This document shows positions 19,253-28,283 of a stretch of DNA of 64,000 bases, one piece after another. Positions within the stretch are counted from its first letter, which is position 1; each line of letters opens with the position of its first letter. The stretch comes from Komagataeibacter rhaeticus. GTDB taxonomy: Bacteria > Pseudomonadota > Alphaproteobacteria > Acetobacterales > Acetobacteraceae. The stretch is from the NCBI RefSeq assembly GCF_003207855.1, contig NZ_NKTZ01000004.1, forward strand, positions 1 to 64,000. Direction: 5' to 3'. Under the pieces are notes generated by a model. That model made no database searches. It was given only the letters and a program-made list of their open reading frames with translations, and was not told where the DNA came from. The position numbers and the translations under genes were made by a program.

Positions 19253-19930
19253 ATGGCTGCTCTCAAGACCCCCCTCATCGCACCGAGCCTGCTGGCTGCG
19301 GATTTCTCACGCGCGGCAGATGAAGTCGCCGCCGTCGAACGTGGCGGCGCCGACTGGCTGCACCTGGATGTCATGGACGGGCATTTCGTGCCCAACCTGT
19401 CCATGGGGCCGCAACTGGTCCAGGCGCTGCGGCCGAAGTCTAAGCTGGCGTTTGACGTGCATCTCATGATCGCGCCGGTCGACCCGTATATCGAAGCCTT
19501 CGCAAAGGCGGGGGCCGACCATATCCACCTGCATGTGGAGGCGGGGCCGCACACGCACCGTTCGCTCCAGCATGTGCGTGACCATGGGGTCAAGCCCGGC
19601 ATCGCCATCTGCCCCGCCACCCCGCCTGAAGCGGTGGGGGAAGTGCTGGACCTGGTGGACATGATTCTGGTCATGACGGTCAACCCCGGTTTTGGCGGCC
19701 AGAAATTCCTGACCAGCCAGCTGCGCAAGATCACCACCCTGCGCCGCATGGCGGATGCCACCGGGCGTGACATCCGCATCGGGGTGGATGGCGGCATTAC
19801 CGCCCACACCGCGCCGCTGGCGGTGGCGGCGGGCGCGGATGTGCTGATCGCGGGCACGTCCGTCTACGGGCAGGATGACTATGCCGCCGCCATAAGGGAT
19901 TTACGGAGCGGGGCGCATATCCCGGCGTGA
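19253..19930 (+). CDS. rpe: ribulose-phosphate 3-epimerase
   Basis: A 225-residue TIM-barrel enzyme interconverting ribulose-5-phosphate and xylulose-5-phosphate in the pentose phosphate pathway. Acetic acid bacteria rely heavily on that pathway. Signatures are IAPSLLAADFSRAADEV, LHLDVMDGHFVPNLSMGP with its metal-binding His and Asp, MTVNPGFGGQKF, and the phosphate-binding IGVDGGITAHTAP with GADVLIAGTSVYG. Length and motifs are complete. The heparinase-like gene follows after 37 bases on the same strand. Confidence 0.97.
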   Translation: MAALKTPLIAPSLLAADFSRAADEVAAVERGGADWLHLDVMDGHFVPNLSMGPQLVQALRPKSKLAFDVHLMIAPVDPYIEAFAKAGADHIHLHVEAGPHTHRSLQHVRDHGVKPGIAICPATPPEAVGEVLDLVDMILVMTVNPGFGGQKFLTSQLRKITTLRRMADATGRDIRIGVDGGITAHTAPLAVAAGADVLIAGTSVYGQDDYAAAIRDLRSGAHIPA

Positions 19931-19967
19931 GGGATGGCCCCCCGATACAGCGCAGGGGTGATGCGTC

Positions 19968-21662
19968 ATGCCGCTGAAGCGCCTGAAACGCGGGGCGCGG
20001 CTGTCCCTGGCGCGGCTGCCGCTACTGGGTGGTGGCAGGCGCCTGCCGCCGTCGCCGGTCCATAATGTGCGCGACCTGTGGCCGGGTGACCCGGCGGCAG
20101 GTGCCCAGCTTGCCCGTGGCAGCCTGACCTGGGCGGGCTATACCCATCCCGTTGGGCCGGGAATGTGGGATTCGCCCGAATTCGAACCGGCTTTCCGTGA
20201 GGGGCTGCTCGGTTTCCGCTGGTTGCGCGACCTGCGTGCGGTGGGCACCGATGCCGCGCGGCTGAAGGCGCGCGCACTGGTTGATGACTGGCTGCATCAC
20301 CCCGCCCAGAGCCCGCAGGCACTGGAGTGCGGGGTGATTGGCGCGCGTGTCGCGGCATGGCTGGGGCATTACGATTTTTTTGCCGCATCCGCCAGCGACG
20401 CCTTCCGCCAGCGCCTCATGGCCCGCATTCTGGTGGAAGGACGCACGATCGCGGCCCTGATGCCGCCCGAACAGCATGGCTGGCAGGCGCTGGCCGCCCT
20501 GAAGGGGCTGCTGGCGGTGGCGGTGGCCATGCCGGAATATACCGGTTTTCTGGCCCGCTACCGCCGCTATATCGATAGCGTGGTGGAAAGCCAGATCCTG
20601 CCTGATGGCTGGCATGTCGAGCGCAGCCCGGAGGTGCAGCTGCGCGCCCTGCGGGAACTGGCGGAAATGCGGGCCATGATGCAGGCGGTCCAGCATGCGC
20701 TGCCCCATTCGGTGGCGCTGGCGCTGGACAAGATGAGTCCGGTGCTGCGCGCCATGCGCCATGGCGACGGGGGGCTTGCCCTGTTCAATGGCAGCCACGA
20801 GCGCAGTGCGGCGCTGGTCGAGATGGTACTCTCCCAGGCCACGCGCACGCGGGTGGTGGCAAGCAGCATGCCCGACGGAGGATTCGTGCGCGTGCAGGCC
20901 GGGCGTTCGCTCATGCTGGTGGATGTGGGCGTTCCCGCCCCGGCCGGCCATGACCGCGATGCGCATGCCGGCACGCTGGCGTTCGAGTTTTCCTGCGCGC
21001 GCCAGCGCCTGATCGTCAATTGCGGTGGTGGGGTGCTGCCCATCTGGAAAGAGGCCCTGCGGCAGACGGCGGCCCATTCCGTTGTGGTGGTGGAGGGGAT
21101 GTCCTCCTCCGAATTCGGGGAAGACGGTTCGGTGCGCCGCAGGCCCACGCATGTGGGGGTGGAACATGCCGTGGCCGAGGGGGCGCACTGGCTCAACCTG
21201 TCCCATGACGGCTATCATGCCTCTGCCGGGGTCACGTATTACCGCAGGCTCTACCTTGGCGGCGATGGCGAGATCCTGCGCGGGGAGGAAATGCTGGAAG
21301 GCGAGCGGGAACTGGCCTTCGTGCTGCGCCTGCACCTGCATCCATCCGTCACCGCCGTGGAAGGGCCTGACGGTTCGGTCCTGCTGGAAGCGGGTGAGCA
21401 GCACTGGCGCTTCCGCGCCATGGGCGGCACGGTGGGGATAGAGGAAAGCGTATACCACGGCGGTCCGGCCCCCCGCCGCGCGCTGCAGATTGTGGTGCGG
21501 GTGGACCCGGCGGCGCGGGCGGGGGGGCAGGATGCCACCGCACCGCCAGCGGAGGGGGCGGACACGCACGATGTCACGCTGCGCGGCGCGGGAACGCCGG
21601 GCCGGGTGCGGCAGGTGGTGCGCTGGGCACTAAGGCGTGAAAAGCTGCTGCTGCTGGCATGA
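19968..21662 (+). CDS. heparinase II/III family protein
   Basis: A 564-residue protein with the alpha/alpha-toroid then beta-sandwich layout of heparinase II/III-like polysaccharide lyases. The helical part covers roughly residues 30-300 (FRWLRDLRAVGTDAARLKARALVDDW, LPDGWHVERSPEVQLRALREL). The C-terminal part has HAGTLAFEFSCARQRLIVNCGG and HDGYHASAGVTYYRRLYL. No signal peptide is evident, only a basic N-terminus, so location is uncertain. Similar genes sit beside rpe and cell-surface sugar genes in related bacteria, from memory. It overlaps the next glycosyltransferase by four bases (ATGA). The pair may make or trim a surface glycan. The true substrate is unknown and need not be heparin. Confidence 0.82.
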   Translation: MPLKRLKRGARLSLARLPLLGGGRRLPPSPVHNVRDLWPGDPAAGAQLARGSLTWAGYTHPVGPGMWDSPEFEPAFREGLLGFRWLRDLRAVGTDAARLKARALVDDWLHHPAQSPQALECGVIGARVAAWLGHYDFFAASASDAFRQRLMARILVEGRTIAALMPPEQHGWQALAALKGLLAVAVAMPEYTGFLARYRRYIDSVVESQILPDGWHVERSPEVQLRALRELAEMRAMMQAVQHALPHSVALALDKMSPVLRAMRHGDGGLALFNGSHERSAALVEMVLSQATRTRVVASSMPDGGFVRVQAGRSLMLVDVGVPAPAGHDRDAHAGTLAFEFSCARQRLIVNCGGGVLPIWKEALRQTAAHSVVVVEGMSSSEFGEDGSVRRRPTHVGVEHAVAEGAHWLNLSHDGYHASAGVTYYRRLYLGGDGEILRGEEMLEGERELAFVLRLHLHPSVTAVEGPDGSVLLEAGEQHWRFRAMGGTVGIEESVYHGGPAPRRALQIVVRVDPAARAGGQDATAPPAEGADTHDVTLRGAGTPGRVRQVVRWALRREKLLLLA

Positions 21663-22777
21663 AGATACTTGAAATCACCAATGTCGATTTCTCGATGCGG
21701 CAGTTTCTCTTTCCACTCATGCAGGCGCTGCGCGAACAGGGGCATGACGTAACGGGGGCCTGCGCCGAAGGCCCGCTGCTGGATGCCATGCGCGCGGACG
21801 GGCTGCGCGTGGTGGGGGTGCCCCTGTCGCGCACCCTTTCCCCGCGCGCGCAATGGCGGGCGTGGCGGGCGCTCGTGCGCCTGATCCGGGCGGAAAAACC
21901 CGATCTTGTGCATGCCCACATGCCCATAAGTGGCCTGCTGGGGCGGTTTGCCGCCTGGCGTTGCGGGGTGCCGTGCGTGGCCTATACCTGCCACGGCTTT
22001 CTGTTCAACCAGCCCGGGTCGCGGCTGCGGCGGGTCGCGGCCCTGGTGCTGGAATGGCTGGCGGGGAAAGTGACGGATATCTACCTGACCGTGTCGGAGG
22101 AAGAGGCCCGCGATGCCCGCAGGCTGGGCATCCACCGCCACGCCACCGGCATTGGCAACGGGCGTGACCCCGCCACTTTCCACCCCGATCCCGCCGCCCG
22201 TGCCCGCCTGCGCGCGCAACAGGGGGTGGGCGAGGAGCAGGTGGTCATTCTGGCGGTCTCCCGTCTGGTGCGCAGCAAGGGTTATCCCGAACTGCTGGAA
22301 GCCATGCGCGCGGTGCCGGGCAATGCGGTGCTGTGGATTGTGGGCACGCGCCTGCCCAGTGACCGGGGCGCGGATCTGGCGCCATGCTTTGCCGCCGCCC
22401 GCGCGGCGCTGGGGCCAAGGCTGGTTTTCCTGGGCTATCGTGAGGACGTGGCGGCGATCATGGCGGCGGCGGACATGTTCGTGCTGCCCAGTCATTTCGA
22501 GGGCCTGCCGATGAGCGTGATCGAGGCCATGCTGTGTGGCCTGCCCGTGATCTCCACCGATATTTCCGGCCCGCGTGAACAGGTGGTGGCGGGGGAAACC
22601 GGGCTGCTGGTGCCCCCTGCCAACGTGCCCGACCTGGCGGCGGCACTCGACCGGCTGGTAAGGGATGGCGCCCTGCGTCGGCGCATGGGGGCCGCCGGGC
22701 GGGCGCGGGCGCTGGCGCGCTATACGCAGGCCGCCGTCATGGCCCGCACGGTCGCCCTGCTCACCGCCTGCAAATAA
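21659..22777 (+). CDS. family 4 glycosyltransferase
   Basis: A 372-residue GT-B enzyme with N-terminal acceptor domain (MKILEITNVDFSMRQFLFPL, KPDLVHAHMPISG, AYTCHGFLFN). The C-terminal nucleotide-sugar domain carries ILAVSRLVRSKGYPELLEA and the EX7E motif in SHFEGLPMSVIEAMLCGLPVI. It adds a sugar to a lipid-linked or growing glycan at the inner face of the membrane. Translational coupling to the heparinase-like gene suggests one shared glycan pathway. A palindromic intergenic element follows directly and may terminate transcription. Confidence 0.88.
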   Translation: MKILEITNVDFSMRQFLFPLMQALREQGHDVTGACAEGPLLDAMRADGLRVVGVPLSRTLSPRAQWRAWRALVRLIRAEKPDLVHAHMPISGLLGRFAAWRCGVPCVAYTCHGFLFNQPGSRLRRVAALVLEWLAGKVTDIYLTVSEEEARDARRLGIHRHATGIGNGRDPATFHPDPAARARLRAQQGVGEEQVVILAVSRLVRSKGYPELLEAMRAVPGNAVLWIVGTRLPSDRGADLAPCFAAARAALGPRLVFLGYREDVAAIMAAADMFVLPSHFEGLPMSVIEAMLCGLPVISTDISGPREQVVAGETGLLVPPANVPDLAAALDRLVRDGALRRRMGAAGRARALARYTQAAVMARTVALLTACK

Positions 22778-22778
22778 A

Positions 22779-22860
22779 AGAAGTTTCTGGTGAAGCTTTT
22801 TTCAAAAAGCTTCAGGGAACGCCGCCTTTCTGAAAAAAAGGCGGCACCGGGAAACTTCTG
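22779..22860. repeat. intergenic palindromic element, copy B (most complete)
   Basis: An 82-base element with terminal inverted repeats AGAAGTTTC and GAAACTTCT, slightly imperfect beyond nine bases. Inside are two hairpins: GAAGCTTTTT/AAAAAGCTTC and GCCGCCTTT/AAAGGCGGC. It lies between the glycosyltransferase stop and the convergent gene on the minus strand. Related copies occur near 3.1, 42.6 and 61.0 kb. The stems with A and T runs on both sides suggest termination in both directions. It may also be a MITE- or REP-like repeat. Confidence 0.8.
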
Positions 22861-22895
22861 TTTTTTTCGTCAATACGTTGTTCTGTCAGGCGCCA

Positions 22896-23474
22896 TTAGC
22901 GACGCGGCGTGGCCTGGGGCTGCATTTCGGGCTGTTCCACGGTCTGGCTGCCACCGCCTTCGCCCCCCATGGCCTGGATCAGCGCCTGGGTCTGGGCTTC
23001 ATGCGCCTTGATCAGCCGGACATTGTCGGGGTTGAGCGGGGGCATGGAGCGGCTGTCCTGTGCCGGGTGCTGCATGATGGCGGTGGTCATGCCGAATGTG
23101 GTGATGCCCATCACGAACTCACGCGCCGACATGCCATATTTCTTCAGGATCGGCTGGAGCTGCGGCATGGCTTCCGTGCGCTTGATGGTGTCCTCCAGCG
23201 ACATGTTGGGGGTTTCGGGCGGCGAGATGCGCGACTCGCGGATCTGCTCGATCACGGGCGTCATGCGCGTGAAGAAGTCCTTGGGCAGCCTGTATTGCGC
23301 CACTGTCTGCATGTCGCGCTGGATTGCGGCCTGCTGGGCGGCGCTGGGGGCCTGCTGCTGGGTGGCGGGCTGCTGGTCCTGTGCCCGCGCCGGGGTCAGG
23401 CCCGCGGGCAGGCAGGCCAGTGCCAGCGCGCAGGTGGAGGCGGCAAGCGCCGTGCGGAGGAAGGAAGCATTCAT
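22896..23474 (-). CDS. small secreted hypothetical protein
   Basis: A 192-residue protein with a Sec signal (MNASFLRTALAASTCALALA, cleavage near ARA). A Gln/Ala/Pro-rich linker follows, then a compact helical region with RDMQTVAQYRLPKDFFTRMTPVIEQI and KKYGMSAREFVMGITTFGMTTAI. The tail is again Gln/Pro-rich. I do not recognise a named family. Its start codon overlaps the stop of the M29 aminopeptidase gene by four bases (ATGA), so the two are translated together. A periplasmic partner or unrelated passenger are both possible. Confidence 0.78.
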   Translation of the reverse strand: MNASFLRTALAASTCALALACLPAGLTPARAQDQQPATQQQAPSAAQQAAIQRDMQTVAQYRLPKDFFTRMTPVIEQIRESRISPPETPNMSLEDTIKRTEAMPQLQPILKKYGMSAREFVMGITTFGMTTAIMQHPAQDSRSMPPLNPDNVRLIKAHEAQTQALIQAMGGEGGGSQTVEQPEMQPQATPRR

Positions 23475-24718
23475 GGCTGGTGACTCCATTCGCCCTGTCG
23501 CATCAGGGGTTCGCGGGTGCCATCATGGTTTATGGCATCCACATCGATCTTGCCGGACCCGATCATCCAGTCAATATGGATGAAACTGCTGTTGGCACCC
23601 TGCCGGGCCAGATGCGCCTCGGTCAGGCTGTCGGTATCAAGCATGCACTTGGCATAGGACTGGCCCAGCGCGATGTGGCTGGCCGCGTTCTCGTCAAACA
23701 GGGTGTTGCGGAACAGGATGCCGCTTTCGGAAATGGGGGAGGAGGCGGGCACAAGCGCCACTTCACCCAGCCTGCGCGCGCCTTCATCGGTATCAAGGAT
23801 GCGTTCCAGCACCGCCTGCCCGCTGCTGGCACGGGCTTCGACAATGCGGCCTTCCTCGAAGCGTACGGCAATGTCGTCAATCAGCGTGCCCTGATGGAAC
23901 AGCGGCTTGGTCGCGCGCACCGTGCCGCTGACCTTGCGGGCATGGGGGGTGGTGAACACTTCCTCGGTGGGGATGTTGGGGTTGCAGACAATGCCGTTGC
24001 CCGCGGGCTCGGCCCCGCCCGCCCAGGCATGGCCATCGGCCAGCCCCACGGTCAGGTCCGTATCCGGCCCGGTAAAGTGCAGGGCGGCGAAACGGCGGTC
24101 ATTGAGCCATGTCGCGCGCCTGTGCAGGCGGGCATTATGGGATTCCCATTCCGCCACCGGGTCATCCACCATCACGCGCGATGCCTGGAAGATCGCATCC
24201 CACAGGCGGCTGACGGCGTCATCTTCCGGTATGTCGGGAAAGACCTGCGCCGCCCATGCGGGGGTGGCAAAGGCCACGATGTTCCAGTTGATGGCAAAGC
24301 GCGTGATCAGTTCCATCGCCGGACGCCCCGCGCGGGAGGCCGCGCGCGCCACGCGGGAGACGCGCTCGGGGTCCTCATTGGCCAGCAGCACGGGGTTGCC
24401 GCCGGTAATCGCCATGCGGGCCGCCCCCTTGCGATAGGCGGTGGCCATGCCGTCCTGCAGCCAGTCGGCGGCGGTATCAAGCGTGTCGTCGGCGGCGTGG
24501 TGGAAGCGGGCCAGGGTTGCCGCGTCATCGGCATAGAAGGGCGTGACCAGCGAGGCACCGGCCCGGTAGGCATGTTCCGTAATCCGGCGTACCAGCGGCA
24601 CGGCGTCCAGTGGTGCGGTGATGAGAAGCTGCTGGCCATGGGCGATGTTCACGCCAACGCGCACGGCCACTTCAGCCAAGCGGTCCAGAAGATGTTCATG
24701 CTGGGGGGAAAGAGCCAT
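23471..24718 (-). CDS. M29 family aminopeptidase
   Basis: A 415-residue metallo-aminopeptidase of peptidase family M29 (AmpS/AmpT type), which removes N-terminal residues from peptides in the cytosol using paired metal ions. Family motifs are visible: CNPNIPTEEVFTTP with its metal-binding glutamate, SSPISESGILFRNTLFDENAASHIALG, and NSSFIHIDWMIGS with the catalytic-site His and Asp. Length is normal. It heads a two-gene unit with the small secreted protein. Upstream, a 110-base gap separates it from the divergent Rieske gene. Confidence 0.92.
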   Translation of the reverse strand: MALSPQHEHLLDRLAEVAVRVGVNIAHGQQLLITAPLDAVPLVRRITEHAYRAGASLVTPFYADDAATLARFHHAADDTLDTAADWLQDGMATAYRKGAARMAITGGNPVLLANEDPERVSRVARAASRAGRPAMELITRFAINWNIVAFATPAWAAQVFPDIPEDDAVSRLWDAIFQASRVMVDDPVAEWESHNARLHRRATWLNDRRFAALHFTGPDTDLTVGLADGHAWAGGAEPAGNGIVCNPNIPTEEVFTTPHARKVSGTVRATKPLFHQGTLIDDIAVRFEEGRIVEARASSGQAVLERILDTDEGARRLGEVALVPASSPISESGILFRNTLFDENAASHIALGQSYAKCMLDTDSLTEAHLARQGANSSFIHIDWMIGSGKIDVDAINHDGTREPLMRQGEWSHQP

Positions 24719-24839
24719 GCGTCATCATATCCTGTAAGAAGCGGGCCATGTGCCGCATGCCCGCGGGGTTGGTGCAGGATAGACGACACGCCCCCTTTAG
24801 GTAAGATGATAACCGAAACCCGGCGGGAGCATGCAGTCA

Positions 24840-25172
24840 ATGAAACAGGTGCCCTCAGGTTCCCGTGCCCTGTGCGCGCTGGAAGCCGCGCGCGAGGCCC
24901 CGCAGCGCGTGCTGTGCGATGGCCGGGCGCTGGTGGTGTGGATGGTGGATGAGGATCGGCCAGGCGTGATCGATGACCGCTGCCCCCACGGCAATGCCCG
25001 GCTTTCCGCCGGTTACGTGCTGTATGGCCGGATTGTCTGCCCGCTGCATATGTGGACATTCGGCCCCGACGGGCGCGCGCAGGCCCCCGGCGGCCGGACC
25101 GAGGCGGCAGGCCCCGCCCCGCGCGCCTATGACTGCTGGATCAGCGGGGATCAGGTCTGGGCGCGGGTGTAG
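24840..25172 (+). CDS. Rieske [2Fe-2S] domain protein
   Basis: A 110-residue protein made of one Rieske domain. The cluster ligands are C48-x-H50 (DRCPHGNARLSAG) and C67-x2-H70 (IVCPLHMWTF), as in ferredoxin subunits of dioxygenases and the NirD-like electron carriers. It has no signal peptide, so it probably carries electrons in the cytosol. An ATG three codons earlier is possible, but the one chosen stands ten bases from GGGAG. The last 32 bases overlap the convergent DUF4186 gene. No oxygenase partner is nearby, so the redox partner is unknown. Confidence 0.85.
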   Translation: MKQVPSGSRALCALEAAREAPQRVLCDGRALVVWMVDEDRPGVIDDRCPHGNARLSAGYVLYGRIVCPLHMWTFGPDGRAQAPGGRTEAAGPAPRAYDCWISGDQVWARV

Positions 25173-25662
25173 GCGCGGGACGGCTGTCCTCGCGCTTCAG
25201 CCATTCCTGTATCACCGCAAGGATACGGGCCTGCTGCGCCGCGTCCAGCTTCTGGCCTGCGGGCATGGCATGCCATTTGGCAATGCAGCCCCGGCAGCAG
25301 GTGCCCGTGGCATGCTGGGCAATGAAAACCGGGTGGCCGCGCCATGGTGTCTGCCGGCCATCCCTGTCCGGCTGGGCCGGGGCCAGCCGTGTCGCCACGA
25401 AATCGGCCGCATGCGCCATGACTTCCGGCAGGCCGCGCGCATCCAGATAGGCGCGCTCCTTCGCCCCCAGATGGAACCGGGCGCGGAACCGCGAATAGCC
25501 CAGCCGTTCCCACAGTTCCGCCGGCACGGCGGGTAGCGGCGGCAGGGCCGGGGCCACCCGTGCGGCGGGCTTCGGCGTGGTTGCAGCGGGCAGCTGCGGG
25601 GGCGCGAACAGATCCGCCTGCTGGTGGGGGGCAGGCTTCCTGCCCGCGCGCCTGGGGGGCAT
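25141..25662 (-). CDS. DUF4186 family protein
   Basis: A 173-residue protein. After a Pro/Ala/Arg-rich N-terminus, residues 48-160 match DUF4186: WERLGYSRFRARFHLGAKERAYLDARG, TPWRGHPVFIAQHATGTCCRGCIAKWH and a final helical segment. The CCRGC-W pattern and invariant histidines suggest a bound metal, but no activity is established. It starts 16 bases after tyrS on the same strand and its 3-prime end overlaps the convergent Rieske gene. Its link to tyrS appears to be transcriptional only. Confidence 0.82.
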   Translation of the reverse strand: MPPRRAGRKPAPHQQADLFAPPQLPAATTPKPAARVAPALPPLPAVPAELWERLGYSRFRARFHLGAKERAYLDARGLPEVMAHAADFVATRLAPAQPDRDGRQTPWRGHPVFIAQHATGTCCRGCIAKWHAMPAGQKLDAAQQARILAVIQEWLKREDSRPAPTPAPRPDPR

Positions 25663-25677
25663 GGGGCTGCTGTCCGT

Positions 25678-26925
25678 TCAGCCCGGCTGGACCAGGATGT
25701 GGCGCTTGCGGCCCGAGGAGAGCTTGAGCGCGCCATCAATCAGGTCCGCCGTGGAGATGACCTGCGCCTCATCCCCGACGACCACGTCATTCACCCGCGC
25801 GCCCCCGCCACGGATCAGGCGGCGGGCTTCGCCATTGCTGGCGGCAAAACCGGCTTCGACAAACAGGCGGAAGGCGGGCACGCCTTCGGCCAGCAGGGCG
25901 GCGGGCACCTGCACGGTGGGCAGGGCGGCGGCGGTCACGGCGCCTTCCTCGAACGTGCGGCGGGCGGCGTCGGCGGCTTCCTGTGCCGCCGCGCGGCCAT
26001 GGCACAGGGAAGTGGCCTCGGTGGCCAGCACCTTTTTCGCCTCGTTGATCTCGGCACCGCCAAGGGCGGCCAGCCGGTCACATTCCGCAAGCGGCAGTTC
26101 GGTGAACAGCCGGAGGAAGCGGCCCACATCCGCATCCTCCACATTGCGCCAGAACTGCCAGTAATCGAAAACCGGCAGCCGGGCGGCCGAAAGCCAGACC
26201 GCGCCCTGCGCCGTCTTGCCCATCTTGGCGCCGGAACTGGTGGTGAGCAGCGGCGTTGTCAGGCCAAAGACCTGCGCGCCGTTCATCCGGCGCACCAGGT
26301 CAATCCCCGATACGATGTTGCCCCACTGGTCCGATCCCCCCATCTGAAGGGTCACGCCATGACGGAGATTGAGTTCACGGAAATCGTAGGACTGGAGGAT
26401 GGAGTAATTGAACTCCAGGAACGTCAGCCCCTGTTCACGTTCAAGCCGCGAGCGCACCGAGTCGAACGACAGCATGCGGTTGACGGAAAAATGGATGCCC
26501 ACATCACGCAGCAGGTCGATGTAGGACAGCCGGTCCAGCCAGTCGGCATTGTTGGCCAGCAGCGGGTCCGACGGGCCAGTGCCCAGCGGCAGGAACTGCC
26601 GCAGGCAGCCTTCCACCCCGCGCAGGTTGGTGGCAATGGTCTCTGCCGTCATCAGCCTGCGGGCTTCCTCACGGAAGGAGGGGTCACCGATCCTTGCCGT
26701 GCCGCCGCCCATCAGGGCAACCGGGCGGTGGCCATGGCGGTGCATGAGCCGCAGCAGCATGATCTGGATCAGGCTGCCCACATGCAGGCTGTCCGCCGTG
26801 GGATCAAACCCGATATAGCCCCCGACCGGCCCGGCCTGCATGGCGGTGTCCAGCGCCTCCATGTCGGTGCACTGGAATATGAAGCCGCGTGCTTCGGCCT
26901 CCCGGAGGAATTCGCTCTTGGGCAT
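25678..26925 (-). CDS. tyrS: tyrosyl-tRNA synthetase
   Basis: A 415-residue class I synthetase that charges tRNA-Tyr. The HIGH motif reads HVGS at residues 48-51 ([14 protein letters not shown]). Tyrosine-pocket strands include [13 protein letters not shown] and [19 protein letters not shown]. The KMSKS loop reads KMGKT at about 232, a common TyrRS variant. A C-terminal S4 RNA-binding domain follows ([25 protein letters not shown]). The ATG chosen gives the family-typical length; the frame remains open for 30 codons upstream but without family sequence. Confidence 0.97.
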   Translation of the reverse strand: MPKSEFLREAEARGFIFQCTDMEALDTAMQAGPVGGYIGFDPTADSLHVGSLIQIMLLRLMHRHGHRPVALMGGGTARIGDPSFREEARRLMTAETIATNLRGVEGCLRQFLPLGTGPSDPLLANNADWLDRLSYIDLLRDVGIHFSVNRMLSFDSVRSRLEREQGLTFLEFNYSILQSYDFRELNLRHGVTLQMGGSDQWGNIVSGIDLVRRMNGAQVFGLTTPLLTTSSGAKMGKTAQGAVWLSAARLPVFDYWQFWRNVEDADVGRFLRLFTELPLAECDRLAALGGAEINEAKKVLATEATSLCHGRAAAQEAADAARRTFEEGAVTAAALPTVQVPAALLAEGVPAFRLFVEAGFAASNGEARRLIRGGGARVNDVVVGDEAQVISTADLIDGALKLSSGRKRHILVQPG

Positions 26926-27034
26926 GATCTGTTCCGCGCTATGATGGGCCTGGCTGGCCGGGTTTCCCCGGCGCGGACCAGCCTCTAGCATGTTCACGGC
27001 GCGGCAGGGAACCACCCGGCGGCGGGCGGACTGG

Positions 27035-27700
27035 TCAGTCGGCGGCCAGCGCCAGTGTCTTGCGGTTCATGACCGTGCTGACATGATCTTCCAGCGCCTC
27101 GGCCACCTGTTCGGCCTGATTGGCGAAGACGTGGTCGGCACCCTTGAAGATGCGGTAATCCACTCTCACGCCCTTCTGGGTGTTCAGCTTGTCCACCAGC
27201 TTGCGTACGGCGGGTTCGGGCACGAGTTCGTCGTTCTCCCCCGCAATCATCAGCCCGCCACACGGACACGGGGCCAGGAAGCCGAAATCATAATGGTTGG
27301 CGGGCGGGGCGACACTGATCCAGCCCGTGATTTCGGGCCGGCGCATGAGCAGCTGCATGCCCACGAACGCACCGAAGGAATAGCCCGCAATCCACAGCCC
27401 GCTGGCATTGGGGTTGATCATCTGCATCCAGTCAAGGGCGGCGGCGGCATCCGAAATCTCGCCAATGCCCCCGTCATAGCGCCCCTGCGAACGCCCGACG
27501 CCGCGCGAATTGTAGCGCATGACCGAAAAGCCCATCTTCTCGAACGCACGGTACATCGCGTAGGTGATGCGGTTGTTCATGGTCCCGCCATGCAGCGGGT
27601 GGGGATGGAGCACCAGGGCAAGCGGCGCGTTGGGCGCGCTTGAGTGGTGGTATCGACCTTCCAGGCGGCCATCAGGGCCGGCAAACATGACCTCAGGCAT
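27035..27700 (-). CDS. alpha/beta hydrolase (dienelactone hydrolase-like)
   Basis: A 221-residue cytosolic hydrolase of the KANL3/Tex30-type alpha/beta fold. The oxyanion region is [17 protein letters not shown], the nucleophile elbow [13 protein letters not shown] (serine), the acid NDELVPE and the histidine GADHVFANQ, so the triad is complete. Such proteins are often called COG2945 and lack a firmly assigned substrate. The ATG chosen gives [11 protein letters not shown] and follows GGGAT. A short palindrome GTTAC-T-GTAAC lies about 50 bases upstream and could be an operator. It lies about 110 bases upstream of tyrS. Confidence 0.85.
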   Translation of the reverse strand: MPEVMFAGPDGRLEGRYHHSSAPNAPLALVLHPHPLHGGTMNNRITYAMYRAFEKMGFSVMRYNSRGVGRSQGRYDGGIGEISDAAAALDWMQMINPNASGLWIAGYSFGAFVGMQLLMRRPEITGWISVAPPANHYDFGFLAPCPCGGLMIAGENDELVPEPAVRKLVDKLNTQKGVRVDYRIFKGADHVFANQAEQVAEALEDHVSTVMNRKTLALAAD

Positions 27701-28283
27701 AGGTATCCCGCATTTGCATCTCCCCGTGCATTCCAGGCATTGCATCGGGAACGGTTACTGTAACAGCCTGCCTGACCGGCGATGCCCCGTCAGGTCGGCA
27801 GGCGGAGAAAACACTGTTTTTTCGGCACCGCCCCACCGGATGCACGAAGTGCTCCTGTATTCATCCGGTCAGGATGGCACGAAAGACAGAACTGATCCGG
27901 TCTGGCGTGCCAAGCCGAAAGTAAACCCATACCAACCCACCTGATAATGGGCATTCCACCTACCGGATAGCAGTGCATCTTCGGCAGGCGTGCCCTGCGT
28001 GGGGGGCAGATATGGGATGGGTGGACGGGTCGGCCCGCCATCGGGGGCTGGCGGTTTTCCTGCCAGGGCGGGTGCTGTCGTGCTGGTTCGCTCTCCTTGC
28101 CATGCCCGCAGGCGGGCCTGGCGACATTACGGCCACGGCATGGAAACGGTGCAGGCGTTCCCATAACACGTTGCAATAAATATTGTGTTGCGCTGCCTTA
28201 TAGCGGTGTGGATTCACAAAATGCCAGATAAATCGTAATTCCCATCGCAAATTGACTTGGCGCAACCCATATGGCTGGACAGC
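27701..28283. other. intergenic region upstream of the cysteine desulfurase operon
   Basis: About 580 bases with no supported gene between the minus-strand hydrolase and the plus-strand cysteine desulfurase, so promoters for both should lie here. The last 130 bases are richer in A and T (GCAATAAATATTGTG, CTTATAGCGG), which suits a promoter. I see no clear IscR-type box or riboswitch. Confidence 0.4.
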
